Part shown: piece by piece, positions 33,799 to 46,772 of the stretch
Layout of the letters: each line of letters begins with the position of its first letter
How positions within the stretch are numbered: position 1 is the first letter of the stretch
NCBI RefSeq assembly: GCF_000204055.1
Contig: NW_006768810.1
Coordinates: 600,224-664,223, forward strand
Source: Melampsora larici-populina 98AG31
Lineage: Eukaryota; Basidiomycota; Pucciniomycetes; Pucciniales; Melampsoraceae
Length of the DNA stretch: 64,000 bases
Direction of reading: 5' to 3'
Program-made: the position numbers and the translations under genes
The notes under the pieces: generated by a model
The model's input: the letters and a program-made list of their open reading frames with translations, nothing else
Told to the model about the DNA's origin: nothing
Database searches by the model: none

Positions 33799-34988
33799 TG
33801 AGGGAGATTGATTGATGAAGGAGATGTGTGTAGTAGATTGATTGATGAGAAGATGGAAGGAAATTCAAAGGATGTGTGGAGTCAAGGGTGATTTTGAGCA
33901 TTTTGCATCTTACTCACAACATTCATCTTTTACTCTCATTTGTAATTTTGTTGTAGTTTATTTTATTGGGATCTTTCAATGTATATAGGTTGGTATTATT
34001 TATTGTATGATTGGAATAGATTATCTAATAATAATTGAAAGAGATTGATTCAAATTGGTTTGATGAAGCTGCTTCAGAGACACCAAGATGAAGTAATTTT
34101 TGAACATGCTGTGCTTAAGATCTGACAAGACCAAAGACTTTTCACACGCTTTTTGATCTCATCCTTCCAAAAGGCAAACCACGTTTTTTTACAGAAGGGC
34201 TTTCGTAGATTTACCAAAGTGGTTTCCCAGAATGCGATTTCTAGGCAATCGCACTAAACAAACGCGCCCTAAATTAAGAGCTCAAAATCGCACTGGACGT
34301 CCAGACTGTCCAGAATTCCCAACATGTCTTCAAATCCAATGGATGAACACGTGAGAGGAATAACAGATAATAAGATTCTCAAGGGTGAAATGGATAAAAA
34401 TAAGCCAGCAATGGAGGGTTCATCTACTGCTTCCCAAAACTGGCGATACCCGAGTGCTGAAGATAGGCGAAGGACTCAAGCACCGAAAGGATTCATGGAT
34501 TGAAATGATAATAAGGTCCAGATACTGATTCATCGACTTACTAAATTCATGACAAGCGATGTAGATATACATTGTCATCTACGACGTAGTAAACGGTGAT
34601 GTCAACAAAATGCATGCGCGACTTGAGAAGACCTTGAAATCAAAAATTCGAAAAGATTTATTGATAATGCGCAACAGATGTAAAAAGAGTGCAGTAGATT
34701 TGTTTTTTGTGGGTAAAGCGTGATGCCGGGTGATTGTACTGTGGTCGATCAAAGACTTGAATCAATTTTCCAGATATGTGATTCCCTTGTTGACCGTATG
34801 GATTTTTTCAAAATTTCATCAACTCATTTTACAATCCTGATCACACCCTGGCCCCTCTGCAATAAACAATCACATGAAGAAAAATCTCAATAAGCACAGA
34901 TTTAAGAAATTAATCATAAAACTTAAATCAATTATTTTCTCCTTTCAAAATAGCTTTCTAATCTAAGGTATATTTCTGGTTGATTAGG
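33799..34988. other. Non-coding stretch with one small ORF
   Basis: AT-rich flank between the MITE and TIM10. Apart from the small ORF at 34324-34503 nothing is supported. Confidence 0.45.
34324..34503 (+). CDS. Small hydrophilic ORF, 59 residues, uncertain
   Basis: An ATG-started ORF reads MSSNPMDEHVRGITDNKI and ends RRRTQAPKGFMD. It is charged, has no membrane segment or signal peptide, and its composition is protein-like. No splice partner was found. It might be a small gene or chance; I do not recognise a family. Confidence 0.3.
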   Translation: MSSNPMDEHVRGITDNKILKGEMDKNKPAMEGSSTASQNWRYPSAEDRRRTQAPKGFMD

Positions 34989-35483
34989 TTACATAAACGA
35001 AGGACTTCCTGAATTTCCTTTAGCTTGCATTCTTTCTCCTACTTTTGCATTAACATTAAAAAACTTCTCAACACATCTATTAACCATTCAGAAAGAAAGA
35101 AAGGCAGAAAAAAAAACAGTCAAATTTTCTCTAAGTTTTAAATCATTTTAACTTGAAATGGAAAAAACTTTTGATCAAATCACTTACCTATCTACACAAA
35201 CACTTTCACCTTTATTTAAATCAGGTTCAGCATACCTATTTCCAATACATTTAGTATGACAAGATCGTACTAATCTAAAACACCCAAGATCAAGACCACC
35301 CAAAAAAAAAGTCATTAAGAAACTTCATTTTGAAACAACTTGTTTTTCCATTGTTTAGAGATTGAGTGATAAAACTAACCGATTAAAAAGATCAGATACC
35401 ATTTCAAGTTCTGTTACTGCTGAATCCATTGCTGCAGAAGACGAAGCTGTTGGTTGACTACTTCCACGACCAAAGAATGACAT
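34989..35483 (-). CDS. TIM10: Mitochondrial intermembrane-space chaperone Tim10
   Basis: Exons 35483-35380, 35274-35188 and 35076-34989 join in frame (phase 2, then phase 2) to give 92 residues, the usual size. The twin CX3C signature is present: CHTKC in exon 2 and CVDRC across the exon 2/3 junction, 15 residues apart. The core [13 protein letters not shown] and the tail [10 protein letters not shown] are typical of Tim10. With Tim9 it forms the hexameric chaperone that carries hydrophobic precursors across the intermembrane space. The start at 35483 (MSFFGRG) is preferred because upstream in-frame ATGs would add an Arg-rich extension foreign to the family. It is the first gene of a four-gene minus-strand island. 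Confidence 0.95.
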
Positions 35484-36008
35484 TCTTGATAAGGTTTCTT
35501 TTGATTTGAATTCGATTTGACTTTTTCGTGAGGTGTGGTTTGATCTGGTTTGATCGAATCTTGCCGAGGCTGATTGATCTGCAGTGCTCGGTTCACGAGT
35601 ATTTCCAACCCGATAGGTACCGGTGCATGCTGTCGGGTCCGGTATTGACTTGCGCAAAGAGCGCGCCCTTGCTCCGAAGGGCACATGGCAATGTCGGGCT
35701 ATGCGTGCATTGGGCAGAGACATCGCAAGGATGACCATCTTTCTTTTCCTCTAGTCCAGCATCATCAAAATAGATTCAGCTTTTTTCAGAGAGCTTGTCC
35801 CACAGCCTTGAAGGTATGATGTGCTTCAGTATTGAAACTTCAGTCTAAAAGGTAGAAAGCTTTGTAACAAAAACAAGCATGAACTCAAGAAAGAAAAGAA
35901 TTGATAATCGATATTATTAACCCAACTAATAATTTACAAATCAAACATCTAATCACTTAGAAACCATCAAGAAATGATATTGTGCCATTTCTTTAGTTAA
36001 TATCGATA
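35484..36008. other. TIM10 promoter region / IBA57 downstream region
   Basis: No separate gene. Bases 35600-35710 are GC-rich compared with the flanks and probably belong to the TIM10 promoter or 5' UTR. The rest is AT-rich 3' flank of IBA57. Confidence 0.5.
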
Positions 36009-37350
36009 CTATGTGTGAGATTTTTTTGGATTCCACCAAGCTAATTCTACAAGAGGTTTTGCAAACCATTCATCTTTAAGAACATCAAGATCTTGTTTTA
36101 TAAAAAGTTGAGGCCAAGACTTTTCAGAAAAAGATGAATGATCAATCCTAAGTAAACCTAATCCAAAGATCAATTCATTAATCCTATAAACCGGTCCAAC
36201 TAATTTTCCTATAGGTCTTTGACTGATTTTTAAATTTTCATCATCAGATCTCATAGAATGATTAGATACTAATGTTAAATCACCTTTATTAAATTCACAA
36301 GTTTCTGAAAAATCAATTTGATTAGGAATAGAAGTGATCTGATCACTTGAATCTCCCGTGCTTTTCTTAAAGATTGATAATGGTACGAGTCGTTTACGTA
36401 TCACACCAGTATGATAAGTACGAGCCGTAAGTTCTTGACCTACATAACAACCTTTTTTGAAATCGATAGCATGATGATGATCTAAATTAGCTTCGAATGG
36501 TAAAGTTGCTTGATAAGGTGGTGAAAGTGTATAAGGTAATGAAGCATTCAAAAGTTGATGTAAATCATAAGAATTAGTTGAAGAAGTGGGTATTGATAAA
36601 CATTCTGGTCATCAAGAATGGGTTTTGAATCAAATTTATCAGATATTGAAGTTTTCAAGTAAGAGCAAATACGAAAAGCTTACCCATTTTTGTGTTGGAT
36701 GAACTTTGATCATCAAGAATCCTATAACCTAATTGACCATTACCTCTTCCATCTTTCCAAACATTCAAATCTTCTATTGATTCATGAATAGATTTAGGTA
36801 AACCTTCATTTGACTTTTTAGAAAATGAAATAGAATCATTCCAAAGAGTCCAAATCGAGAATTGTTTTGAAAGTTTTAATTTGACTTTATTTCTTAAGAT
36901 AAATCTTGAAAGCCATTTTATCAAATTCGTGGATTCTCGATCACATACTTCGATTAAATAGCTAGATGAGTTTGGGTTTGATTGGTTTGATAAATCAGGA
37001 TAAATAAAACAATCAAATAATAAACGACCTTTAGGATTTAAGATGGCGGTATAGGTGGCTGTTTGATCAGTTTTTCGGTTATTCGTTGTTGCATTGAAAT
37101 CTGGTATGTGATTGGTGATTAATCCTTTAAGAAACGTTTTTGAATCTTCACCTGAGATTGAAATCAAATGCTTTGAAGATAGTTTTGTTTTAACCCATTC
37201 TTGTTGATATGAACTTGAATTGAATTTCCGTTGATTGATCGAAAATGATGCGAGTTTCGGTGGTTTGATTTCTTTTATTGTTCTAAGATTTCCTTTGAAC
37301 ATTATCTTGAAGAAGTGATTGAGTTCATTCTTGTGAATTCTGAAAATCAT
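36009..37350 (-). CDS. IBA57: Iba57/CAF17-type mitochondrial Fe-S assembly factor
   Basis: Two exons (37350-36684 and 36604-36009; 79-bp intron, GTAAGC...CCAG) give 420 residues. The signature [20 protein letters not shown] near residue 272 marks the YgfZ/GcvT family, with its conserved Cys in KGCYxGQE. The N-terminal domain starts [20 protein letters not shown], as in aminomethyltransferase-like folds. The first 50 residues are basic and rich in Ser and Asn, as in mitochondrial presequences. A second ATG at 37302 ([13 protein letters not shown]) is an equally good start. Iba57 acts with Isa1/Isa2 in the matrix to make [4Fe-4S] clusters for aconitase and lipoate synthase. Confidence 0.92.
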
Positions 37351-37888
37351 CAAACACGTCCTTGGTATTACCCGGTGTGACACTGTATGATAAAGTTCCG
37401 GGCCCGGCGAGGCTCTGGCTTCTCACTTGCTCAACGGGACAAAATTCTACAACCAATTCCGGCAATCCTCATTGTTGAAGCATTTACATAATTTTGAATC
37501 CAACTTGAACCAATGACAAAAGCTCTTCATAGCATTCAGAAACTACAACCAGGCAACTTTTTCAAAAGAGTTCAAGAACATAATATGTATGGAAGTTCAT
37601 AGTCAAAGAAACGATTCATCATGATCAACAAGTACAAGTACAAGGTAAAAGATAATGACAGATTGATTTGGTTAAAAGACTAGATTGATAACTTCCTTTT
37701 TCTTTTTTTTTTTGAGATACAATGTATAAAGGAAGATGTAAAGCAAATGATCAAAACAAGACACAAAATGAAGAAAAACGTTTTTAAGCTCAATTGAAAA
37801 TAGACATTTTTTGACTACTTGAATGGTATGAAGGAAGAGCTTTGTAGAAAGAAGAGAAAATCTGGTATGTCAGTTAGAAGGTAATCTT
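37351..37888. other. Short intergenic stretch
   Basis: Promoter of IBA57 and 3' flank of the E2 gene; nothing else is seen. Confidence 0.5.
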
Positions 37889-38879
37889 TCAGACTGTGTC
37901 GTCATGGAAATCCCATTTGGTGTTCTAAAACAATGAAGCCAAAAAATAAAGTCAGATCAGTGAGCAGAGGAGAAGGATACGCATGATTCGGAGGGATAGT
38001 ATGATTCCACAGAGCTCTTACCTTGGGACTGATAGGCGCGTGTTTCACATATCGGTCGTTATCAGCAGGTCTTTCTTTTTTCTTACATGACGCCAACATG
38101 GATTGCATGGTACTAAGCCAAACAAGTATGATACATTCATGTCAGTTGCTAGGGTCCACTTTGGTGTCGATTAGTACATTTGAAGTTATGGATTTGAGCT
38201 TACAGGCAAACGGCGAAACAATTGAGCACTGGACTCCAACCGGTGGAAAGGATCGATGCGCATATATGGCCATTACTCTACATTAAGAGCATGTCAGTCA
38301 TCTGTTGTTTTTTCGGGTTTTCACTACGATACCCATGATTGAAACATACATAGATGTGAGGATGCTCAGGTGCTTGCCATCCAGGTTCATCTCCAGTAGG
38401 AGGACTAACCACAAAGACCACTTCAGGTGATTCGATAGGATATTGAGGGGACTATTGAATGAATGAATGCGCTTGAATCAGTCTCATCTCAATGAAATTA
38501 TAGATAATCATAATTTTGAATAGAAAATATACACACAAATCGGAATCGAAGTACAAAACTTTCGCCACTGTAAAGCGTATCAGGTGGACCTGAGAGTAAG
38601 ATTTTCCATTCTTTAAGCTATGTATGAAAAGTGAGGATTCAGTGGGTTTTGAGACTCATTTGAATTTGAGAAAGGAAAGAAAACCGAGGAGGTTTACTTA
38701 CATCATCAGCTTTTAAAAGACTGCATCCGGCTGGACAACCGTCATTTTGCAACTCCATTAATTCCTTGATTAAGAAATGAGGTTTGAAAAGTATCAGTAT
38801 ATCTTGAAAGTGAGGCTTGTTTAAGAGTTAATCAAGTTTGACTAACTTTGGTTAAACGTTTGTTGAAGATGCTAGCCAT
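37889..38879 (-). CDS. UBE2W: Ubiquitin-conjugating enzyme E2, UBE2W type
   Basis: Seven exons (38879-38847, 38764-38702, 38617-38537, 38451-38350, 38277-38204, 38112-38022, 37924-37889) join without a frame error to give 159 residues. The UBC fold is complete: MASIFNKRLTKELMELQNDG, the strand LKEWKILLSGPPDTLYSG, PHIYSNGHICASILSTGWSP with the active Cys in GHIC, and SMLASCKKKERPADNDRYVK. The HPH in place of HPN and the C-terminal KNTKWDFHDDTV are typical of the UBE2W/UBC16 branch, which in animals modifies protein N-termini. An E1 would load it with ubiquitin in cytosol or nucleus. Seven exons in 1 kb is normal for this kind of genome. Confidence 0.94.
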
Positions 38880-40036
38880 GATTGTTGAGATTCGAGTGAG
38901 ATTGGTTGAGAAATTGAAAAGTGCTTGAAGTTGTGTTTTTATCAAATCAAAGTCAACTTCAATATGAAAGTCGAATCGAGAAAGTCAAGCAATCAGATAT
39001 AAGCATATCTTGTTGGTCACATGGCTTAAAATAGTAACACACAAGCGTCGTCCGGCCCGGACGAGCTTTTTGGCGTCCGACGTGGCTGAAGTACCGTGAT
39101 CCGATGACCGACTTGAAGCTGCAGCCCATCTATCGACCGGCTGCAGGCGGGATCGCCAGCGAACTTCTTCCTTAAATTGCGGGACAAGTGATCAACAAAT
39201 AACGGTTTTTTTCTAAACCTGAATTCCTCAACAAACATAATTTTTTATCATTTGATACCATTTTTAGATTTCAATAAAATGCAAAGCAAACCCAGACACC
39301 CATCCACAAACACAAACACATACACACAAAGAAAATCAAAAAAAAGAAAGGCATAGACATACAAAATTGATCAAAAATCAAAAAATCAAAAAGATGAGAC
39401 GTAAAAAAGCAAAAAACAAAACATCATATGAAAACCCAACACTTTGATCTCTTAAAGAAAACCTGGTTTTCCCCTTACCCCCCCTCTGCCATCGACAAGA
39501 TAACAAGCATATATATTTAATCTATAGCATATATATATATATAATCTATATATATGTATATATCAAAAAAGAAATAAAAAATGGAATAAAGATAAACACA
39601 TTTGAAATACCAAAAGGATAAAGAACCAAAAAGTCAGACAAAGAAAAAATGAATCAACTTTCATGCTTTTTTTTCATCTCCTTCCTAACCCATTCTAACT
39701 ATTTCCTAAAGAAAAAAAAAGGAAACTACCCTATCAAACTTTTTTTTTTTGACTTCTACCTGTTTACTTCTTTTTTAAATTTAATCAAAATATTCCATCA
39801 CTGATCACCAAAAAAGAACTTCAACCTTTAAAATCATTCAATCCAAAGAATTTCACCTTCAAAAAAAAGGTACGAGAAGAGCGAAGGAGTAAAAGAAAAA
39901 AAAAGCAAAGAAAAAAGGAAATCGAACAGAAAAGATAAAAAGAAACCTGTAGGAAGAAAACCATTGACATTCATTTAATCAACCCAATGAAACCAAAAAC
40001 TCCATCGCCTTCTTTTCAAACTTTGATTTTCCCAGT
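38880..40036. other. Intergenic stretch with simple repeats
   Basis: Mostly AT-rich 3' flank of the RhoGAP gene, with poly-A/T tracts and an AT repeat at 39530-39560. A GC-rich block at 39045-39170 lies close to the E2 promoter; the ORF across it has no recognisable feature. Confidence 0.5.
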
Positions 40037-43000
40037 TCATGATTTTTCATTATTCCCCGTACTCTTTTCATTCCCCCCCACTTCACTATTACTACTAATA
40101 GTCCCAAACGGTTTCCTAAAAATAACCTGAGCATGATCCACCATCAATTCAATAACTTTAGCAGTATGAGGCATATCCGAAAACTGTCGGTTTGGATTAG
40201 GTGACCTTAAAAGAGTAGGACCAAAAACGACTCCTAAGTTTTGGGCTGTCATTTTATTCGAATCTGATAATCTTTGAATTCGATTCAAATGTTTCATCAA
40301 GACATTTAATGTTTCGAAATGGATTTGTGGTAATTGATAAACCACTCTTTCTAAAGCTTCTAATCTTACTGTCTCTTGTGGCATAGCTATATTGACCAAA
40401 ACAAAACAGATTCGTTTCAGATTAGTTTCTGATCGATCAAATCGGAAATGAGTTTAAAAAAATCTTACCTGCAACAGTTACAAATGCTTCATGTAATTCA
40501 AATGTAAAAAGTGGATTAGGTAATTGTCTAAAATAATTTTTCAAAGCCGAAGTGATGGCCGAAATATCATTAAATTTATTCAAATCATTTAAATCGACAT
40601 TTAAACCTTTTTCAAAACTGTTTTGTACTGCCTTGACTGATGACATTCCTCCTGTTTTCCTATAAATTCCTTCAAATTTCAAACCTATCCATAAAAAAAA
40701 TCCAAATTAGTCAACGTACCATTCAAAACTAAGGTTCAAAAATGGATGAAGAAAAAGTAGAACGTACCATTTTGTTCTACTGCTTCAATACATTTCACTA
40801 CAACATGTGGTACTAAATTGTTTTCTAATTTAGCTTGTGTGATTAAATCATTTCCAAATATACAAGCTTCAACTATTTCAGAGGAATTTTCATCTATATT
40901 TAAATTTCCATTCGTATTTTGACATCCAAAAAAGTTTGGTGCACATTTAGTATGACTATAACTTCCACATACTGGTTAAGGTCAAGAAACGTAATCAGTC
41001 ATTTTGTTTCAATATTTCTACATGAACGGATGTGGATCAATAAAGAAAGTTACTAACCTGTACATCTCACTTCGGCTAAACCCCAAAATTTATCACCACA
41101 ATAATCACATCGAACTGGTCTAAGTGCACTAACCGGTTGAAAGTTATGAGGCCGAAGTGCAGCAGGTAAACTAAGTAATGCATTAGGTCCCGAGTTATTA
41201 TTAGCGGTAGTAGGTGTCGTTCCACTTGTTCCAGCCGTTGGTCCTGCACTAGATGGCAGTCCATTTGCTTCATTTATTGATCCATCTTTATGGTGTGTGG
41301 GTCTAGGCGCTACCACAGCTTTTTGTGTTTTACCCCATTTAAACTTTCTTGTAGTAGCTATTGTAACTTCAGTAGGTAAAGGTGATTGTTCATCTGCCAG
41401 ATCGTGTTGTGCTTGTTGAGCAAGATGAGATTGTTGTGATGATGACGGAGAGTGAGCACCACCACCACGTTGATCATTCAAATTGCGAGAAACGACATGT
41501 TGATGACCATGGCTACTCGACAAGGCACCCAATCTACCAATACTAGCTCTTGTGTCTTCCAATTGACGTGCAGCTGAGGCATTAAGTTCACTCAATTGAT
41601 CATGTCGTTGATTAAGTTGATCAAGTTCTCTAGCATGTGAGTCTCTTACTTTAGCTAAATGTTGGATTTCGGCCTTCAATCGATCTCTTTCGAGAACCAA
41701 TCCATCAATCTGATCACGATAATCTTGTTTGACTGAATCTAATTTAGCAGATAAAGATTTCGAAACCGAAGATTCTGCTTCAGTTTCAGTAACACTTTGA
41801 ATATCATTCAATGCTTCTACTTCAGCTACTCTTAAATCACGTTCAATTGTAAGTTGACTTAAATGTTTTTGTAAACCAGAAACTGAGTTTTTCAATTCTT
41901 CCGATTCTTGTTCGAGTGTTTTTAATGATTTGATTTCAGTTAATTTAGATGCTTGTTCAAACATTTCTGATTTCAATTCTCTCATCCTGCTTTCAGCTTC
42001 TTGACGTGCAGATACTTCTCGATCGTATTCTTCTCTCGCAAGACTAAATCCTTCATGAGCTGTTCTTGATGCCCTTTTCATCGCATTATACTCATTTTGT
42101 AACTCTTTCATCCTTTCTTTTGTATTTTGAAGTGAACTTAATAATTGTTCTACTAATGCTACATCTAATGACATATCTCCTCCAGAACCTGTCGCATTTG
42201 CCAAATCACGATTCAAGCTAATCGATTCTCTTACTTTTCTGCTCACTTCATCCGAATCATCCTTTCCATCACGTCTGCTTCGCAACTGTTGTCGATCATC
42301 GCTGGCCAAATGTTCCATTTCAGGTGTAGAAGATCGGGTATCGAGAGCAGCAGAATCAAGTGGTACGCCGCTCGGAACGCCATCTTCATGGTCACCATTA
42401 GGTGGATTGCTATCATTACCAACTGAATCCAAATAAAAGAGTACTTCAGGATCGTAAAATGACAAAGGTCGATCTGTTGTACCAGGTACTGTAATACGGT
42501 TTTTGGGTTCAGGATAAGTTGGATGTGGGGTTGAAGGAATTGATGATTGATTTTGATGATTATGTTCATCAGTTGATTCTGACGAGCCAGGTTCTAGATC
42601 TTCTTCTATCAAATCAGGTCGAGAGAAATAAGGTGACAAATGATCGAGATGAAGGTCATCTGTCGCTCTACCTCGGCCTGGACCAAGCATCACGCTACGT
42701 CGGGTATTTGCTTTGGCCACATCAATGTTGACCAATGGTACATTGATTGATGGAGAACTTTGTTGATGATTATCATCTGTGATACGTGAAAATGATACAT
42801 CATCTGGATGACTTGGCTTTGGGCTAGGCATCTGAGGTGAGGATTCAAAAGAACGAGCCAGAATATTCGACGATGACTGGGTAGAACTATTGAGAGATCG
42901 AGATCCATCAGAGGTAGCAGGACGCGTAGGATAACGAGGACGAGCGGTGCCACCGAGATGATCGTGTAGGTATGAAGCTGGACTCAAAGGAAGGGAGGGA

Positions 43001-44259
43001 GGTACAGCTCGAAGTCCAGTAGGCTGAGATTCTACAGTTGATAGGATTTGCTCGAATAGTTTGGACGATGTTGAAGGTGAACGAATAGGTCCGTCCTTGG
43101 GAGGTGGGGAGGGAGGGACGGTGGGTGATGTGGGTGATGTCACATTGACAGGTAGACGAGAGCTGTGACGGGACGGTGGTTCTTGAGGACCGGCACTAGG
43201 AGAGCGTTTCTTTTGCTGAGTGATACCCAAGAGGTTACCGATACTGGTACGACGCATTGATCGAAGAGCACCGCCGTCACTCCGACCTGGAGAAGGGCTT
43301 GAAGGTGGTAGATCAGGTAGTGGAGATTTCATATGACCATGGTGAGAGTTATTGTCCAAAGCTTTATCGGTGGATGAGTTTAGGGATGAAAAATAATTGG
43401 AATTCGAGTTGTTATTGGATGCGAGTTGAGGTGAATGCTTTGATTGATTAGCAGATAATGGAGGTGAGTAATTCTTAGAATGATGTGACGCTGAAGACTC
43501 GAAACTGGACAGATGAGGAGGACCTGTTGAAGATTGATTTAGGTGTTTTGGCTTGTTGGATGACTTTGAGGAAGGATTGAGTGATTTCTCGTTGGAGCGT
43601 ACTGGATCACGTTCTCGTTCTTTCTTGGCGTTCGGATTGGATGACTTATTACGCTTAGCTTCAGCATGCCGTCTTGATCTAGTAACTCGATCATTGTGAC
43701 ATGTCATACAATAAATCCCTTGACTAGTCTTTGCAAAGATAAGTTCTTCAATTCGATTCTGACAAGATCTACACCTAAAGCAATCTGCATGATAAGATTC
43801 ATCCCCAGTGACGATAGCTTCATTCGAGATTGGATTTTTACAAACTGAACAGATATATGAACAATTCTCGCAAACTGGTGATCCATCAGAAAGCAAGAGT
43901 AGGTTTGTATCATGTTCGACCAAGTTTCGACACTTTGCACAGCGAAAACTGATTGTGAGAATCGATTCATAGATAAGTGAGTCAGTAAGTAGAATTTAAA
44001 TAGAGCAAGGGGTAAGAATGAAGATAGAGAGATCAACCTACCAATCGACATGCCAAAGTGAATTACCAAAAGAAACTACTACACTATCACCAGTTGAACC
44101 AGTATCTTCCAAGATGTTTTTACAACCATTACAAGCAATACGTTCTGGAGCGATTGAAGGAGTAAGAGGTTGGGCAGTGTCAGAGGTAAGTTCAGAGGGA
44201 CTGTTAGGATGGTTAGAATGAAGAGGTAATGGTAATTTGGGTAATCTATTGTCAGTCAT
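40037..44259 (-). CDS. LIM-C1-RhoGAP protein (Rga1-like)
   Basis: Five exons (44259-44042, 43948-41058, 40971-40768, 40684-40469, 40386-40037) join in frame to give 1292 residues. Two LIM domains occupy about residues 43-165 (CNGC...HVDCFRCAKC, then ICSVC...HADCFRCRSC). A long Ser/Pro-rich disordered part follows, then a coiled coil (about 640-870), a C1 domain (about 1015-1065, PVRCDYCGDKFWG...SHTKC) and a C-terminal RhoGAP domain from about 1090. The RhoGAP has the arginine-finger motif GIYRKTGG and the NLGVVFGPTLLR motif. Such proteins turn off Rho/Cdc42 GTPases and shape polar growth and septins; the LIM pair plus RhoGAP recalls yeast Rga1/Rga2. The C1 domain points to membrane recruitment. 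Which GTPase it acts on cannot be told from sequence. Confidence 0.93.
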
Positions 44260-44348
44260 CACAGTTTTGAAGGTGGTGTTTGGTTGTGATTGTGGTTGTT
44301 CTTGGTTGGTAGTGGTAGTGGAGTGGTAGTGGTCAACAAGAGATGTGG

Positions 44349-44375
44349 GTTTGATTTGATTTGATTTGATTTGAT
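44349..44375. repeat. TTTGA pentanucleotide microsatellite
   Basis: About five head-to-tail GATTT/TTTGA units in the upstream region of the RhoGAP gene. Confidence 0.85.
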
Positions 44376-44850
44376 TGAATTGGTTTGAATCTAAAAACTT
44401 AAACTCTGATCAAAATCATAAAAAATTAAATAAAATTAAAATTAAAATTATCAAATCAGTTTTCTTTCTCTTCTATTTTCGATTTCATCAAATATTTCAA
44501 ATAAACACTTCAGAAACAAAATACCGAAGCCGTGACGCGAGGTGTCCGCCACCCGATCATCGGGTTTTTCGATTGATCTTTTTGGTCTTTTTAAAACATC
44601 TAGATACAGCTGTTTCGAGAAAGGTTGACAACTTTTTGCTGGAGAAAGTTGTCTCCGCAGCGGCTGAAACCAAAGACAAAACTTGATTACAGGTTTATTT
44701 TTTCCTGTATTCTTCCAATTAGCGGAGAGACAAAATCAAGTGAGGGACAAAACTTGGGTTTTGCACATTGGCGAGATTTTCAAAAAAAATCAATCTTTGT
44801 TGGAACAGCTGTAATAGCCACCTTTACTTAGACGTCATGGGAGCAACTAA

Positions 44851-45505
44851 GCTCTTGGCACACTGTTGATTATGACGAGCTTGGCGTGTTTTGACGCGTT
44901 TTCCCGCAAAATCCAAGTAAATCAGCGCTAAAACTTTGATTGGCTTTGTGAACAACAGTAATACCAACCAACCTCAGAACATTAGATTTACGTATAGAAT
45001 GTTTTTATAAGCCCAGCTAGAGAGGAAATGGAGGGAGGTTTTCTTTGCATCACCCTTTCTATCGCTTGTTGTGTGCGTTCTAGGAGACCAACAGGTCACC
45101 AGTAATTCTGTTGCTCAATAATTCCAATCAATCTATTTCTTTGGCATGAAGAATAATTTTTTGCCATGCACTGGGTGTGATAAACGCTTTGCCCTGATGA
45201 ATACATCTGAATGTGGTCAATGTCAGTGGACAAACAAAAACAAAAGTTTAGGACCATGCATGATGCCCCAGTGCTCAATCTGTGGGAAATGCTATTGCTT
45301 CCTCAAAGTCACCAAATGTGAATTGTGCAAAGAGATTAACAATGGCCAACCTTGGGCACCAGCTCCTAATCCAATATAGCTTAAAGCCTGATGATGAACA
45401 CCACTTCAACAGCAGTAACCCTTCCAAATAGTATATTTGAGGGCTGATCAATTGGACACACAGCCCATCATCACCAGACCAATTGTTCTCAAGACATTTA
45501 TCCTG
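44851..45505 (+). repeat. Dispersed repeat, copy A, with Cys-rich ORF fragment
   Basis: This stretch is similar along its length to 56633-57305 in the same orientation, for example GAATGTTTTTATAAGCCCAG in both. It contains an ORF (45146-45379) with ten cysteines in pairs (CTGCDKRF, CGQCQW, CSICGKCYC, KCELCKEI), a zinc-ribbon-like pattern. In copy B the same frame is broken by stops. It is probably a fragment of a transposon gene; the family is not known to me. Confidence 0.7.
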
Positions 45506-46415
45506 CTCCCTATGGTTCCCAGATTGCCTTGGCACTTCTAAATCCAAACATCTACAGATTGATTCAAGCATCTCAGTCCATGCAAGATGTACTGTTGATT
45601 AGCCAAAGGACAATAATTCAGACGTCAATATTATGATGACATTATGGTACATGACTGGAAATGGTAAAAAGATCTGCCTCATGGTCTCACACCTCAAAGG
45701 TTCAAAATCACTATGAACAGTAGCAAGGATTGATTTTTGAGTCTTGGTTATGATGTCTACAAATGTTATCAAACAGAACCCATTGATTTAAAGTTTCCAT
45801 CAGAGACTCAGCTCAATGGCAAGGAAAAGTTCCTTCCACCTCCTGGCAACTTCTCAGATACATAACTACTGTATCATTGCGTAAAATGGGGTTCAGTTTC
45901 AATTGAGTAGATGGCTGCAACACTCACTTGATCTCAGCAGAAAAACATACTTGACAAGACCAAGTTTAATTTGCTCTTCAACATGAAAAAATGAGGCTTA
46001 TATTGAGACCAAGGTGGTGGAGACGTTGCCTGTGCTTCAGGAATCTTGTTCTTTCAAGCACAAGCACAAGAAGATGATTTAAATATCTGATGATTCTGAA
46101 GAAAGCAGTGGTGATGATGATCTTGAAGAATCTGGCAAGGATGATTCTAGCATCCATTTTGAACTTCATCAACTTGATCATTCTCACGCAAAACAAAAGC
46201 ATAAGTGTTTTTATCAAAAAAGACAAGCAAAGCACAAAACACCAGCTCCCGTACCTGAACCAACCCAAGCTTACCACTGAGCACAAGGCTCATACTCTGC
46301 TCATCTAGACAATCAAGACAATAATGTGGATGAGTAAGACAAGCTTGAGGTAGCAAATTTAAGTGGTTTGTTTGATCCATATGAAGCTCCAACCAAGCAT
46401 AGTCTAATAATTTGA
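45506..46415 (+). other. Decayed coding DNA, probably transposon-derived
   Basis: No intact ORF, but short open stretches look like former protein. At 46063-46280 an acidic segment (SDDSEESSGDDDLEESGKDD) is followed by a His/Lys-rich segment. Frameshifts interrupt it. It may continue the gene seen in the Cys-rich repeat just upstream. Confidence 0.4.
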
Positions 46416-46526
46416 CACCATGCCCGTGTGGTGTTTGCTCATCGACGAGCGCACACGAGTCGCCTTTGTGCCTCAATGGGAGTTCGTGTGCGCTCGTCGT
46501 TGGGCGACTGCCACAAGGACATGGTG
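46416..46526. mobile_element. 111-bp CACTA-like MITE, copy 1
   Basis: Ends CACCATGCCCGTGTGG and CCACAAGGACATGGTG are near-inverted repeats, and the interior is almost palindromic (GAGCGCACAC...GTGTGCGCTC). TGA is duplicated on each side (46413-46415 and 46527-46529). A second copy of exactly the same length lies at 57357-57467 in the opposite orientation. Confidence 0.85.
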
Positions 46527-46772
46527 TGACACATGCTTGCCCACTGGAAAGCAGCCTAATCAGCTTCATAAGACTTTGTCTTTGGTAGAGATGAAAGAAT
46601 TTGAAACAGCTAACAACAATAACATTAGTGTGATGAATGATATGGTTCATCACATCTTGGTGGGCTTATTAGCTCACAATGAATACCTTACCCATTCTGT
46701 TTTCTGTCTCTAGCAATGCCTGTTAAAAGCTTCCATGATACACAGTGCCTTGCTATTGAACCAAAAACATTA

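Noticed and set aside
42243..43451. Several ORFs on both strands inside the RhoGAP gene
   Set aside because: Shadow frames of the long coiled-coil exon.
36009..44259. Operon-like unit of TIM10, IBA57, UBE2W and RhoGAP
   Set aside because: They share a strand but have separate promoters, introns and 0.5-1.2 kb spacers; fungi do not usually have such operons.
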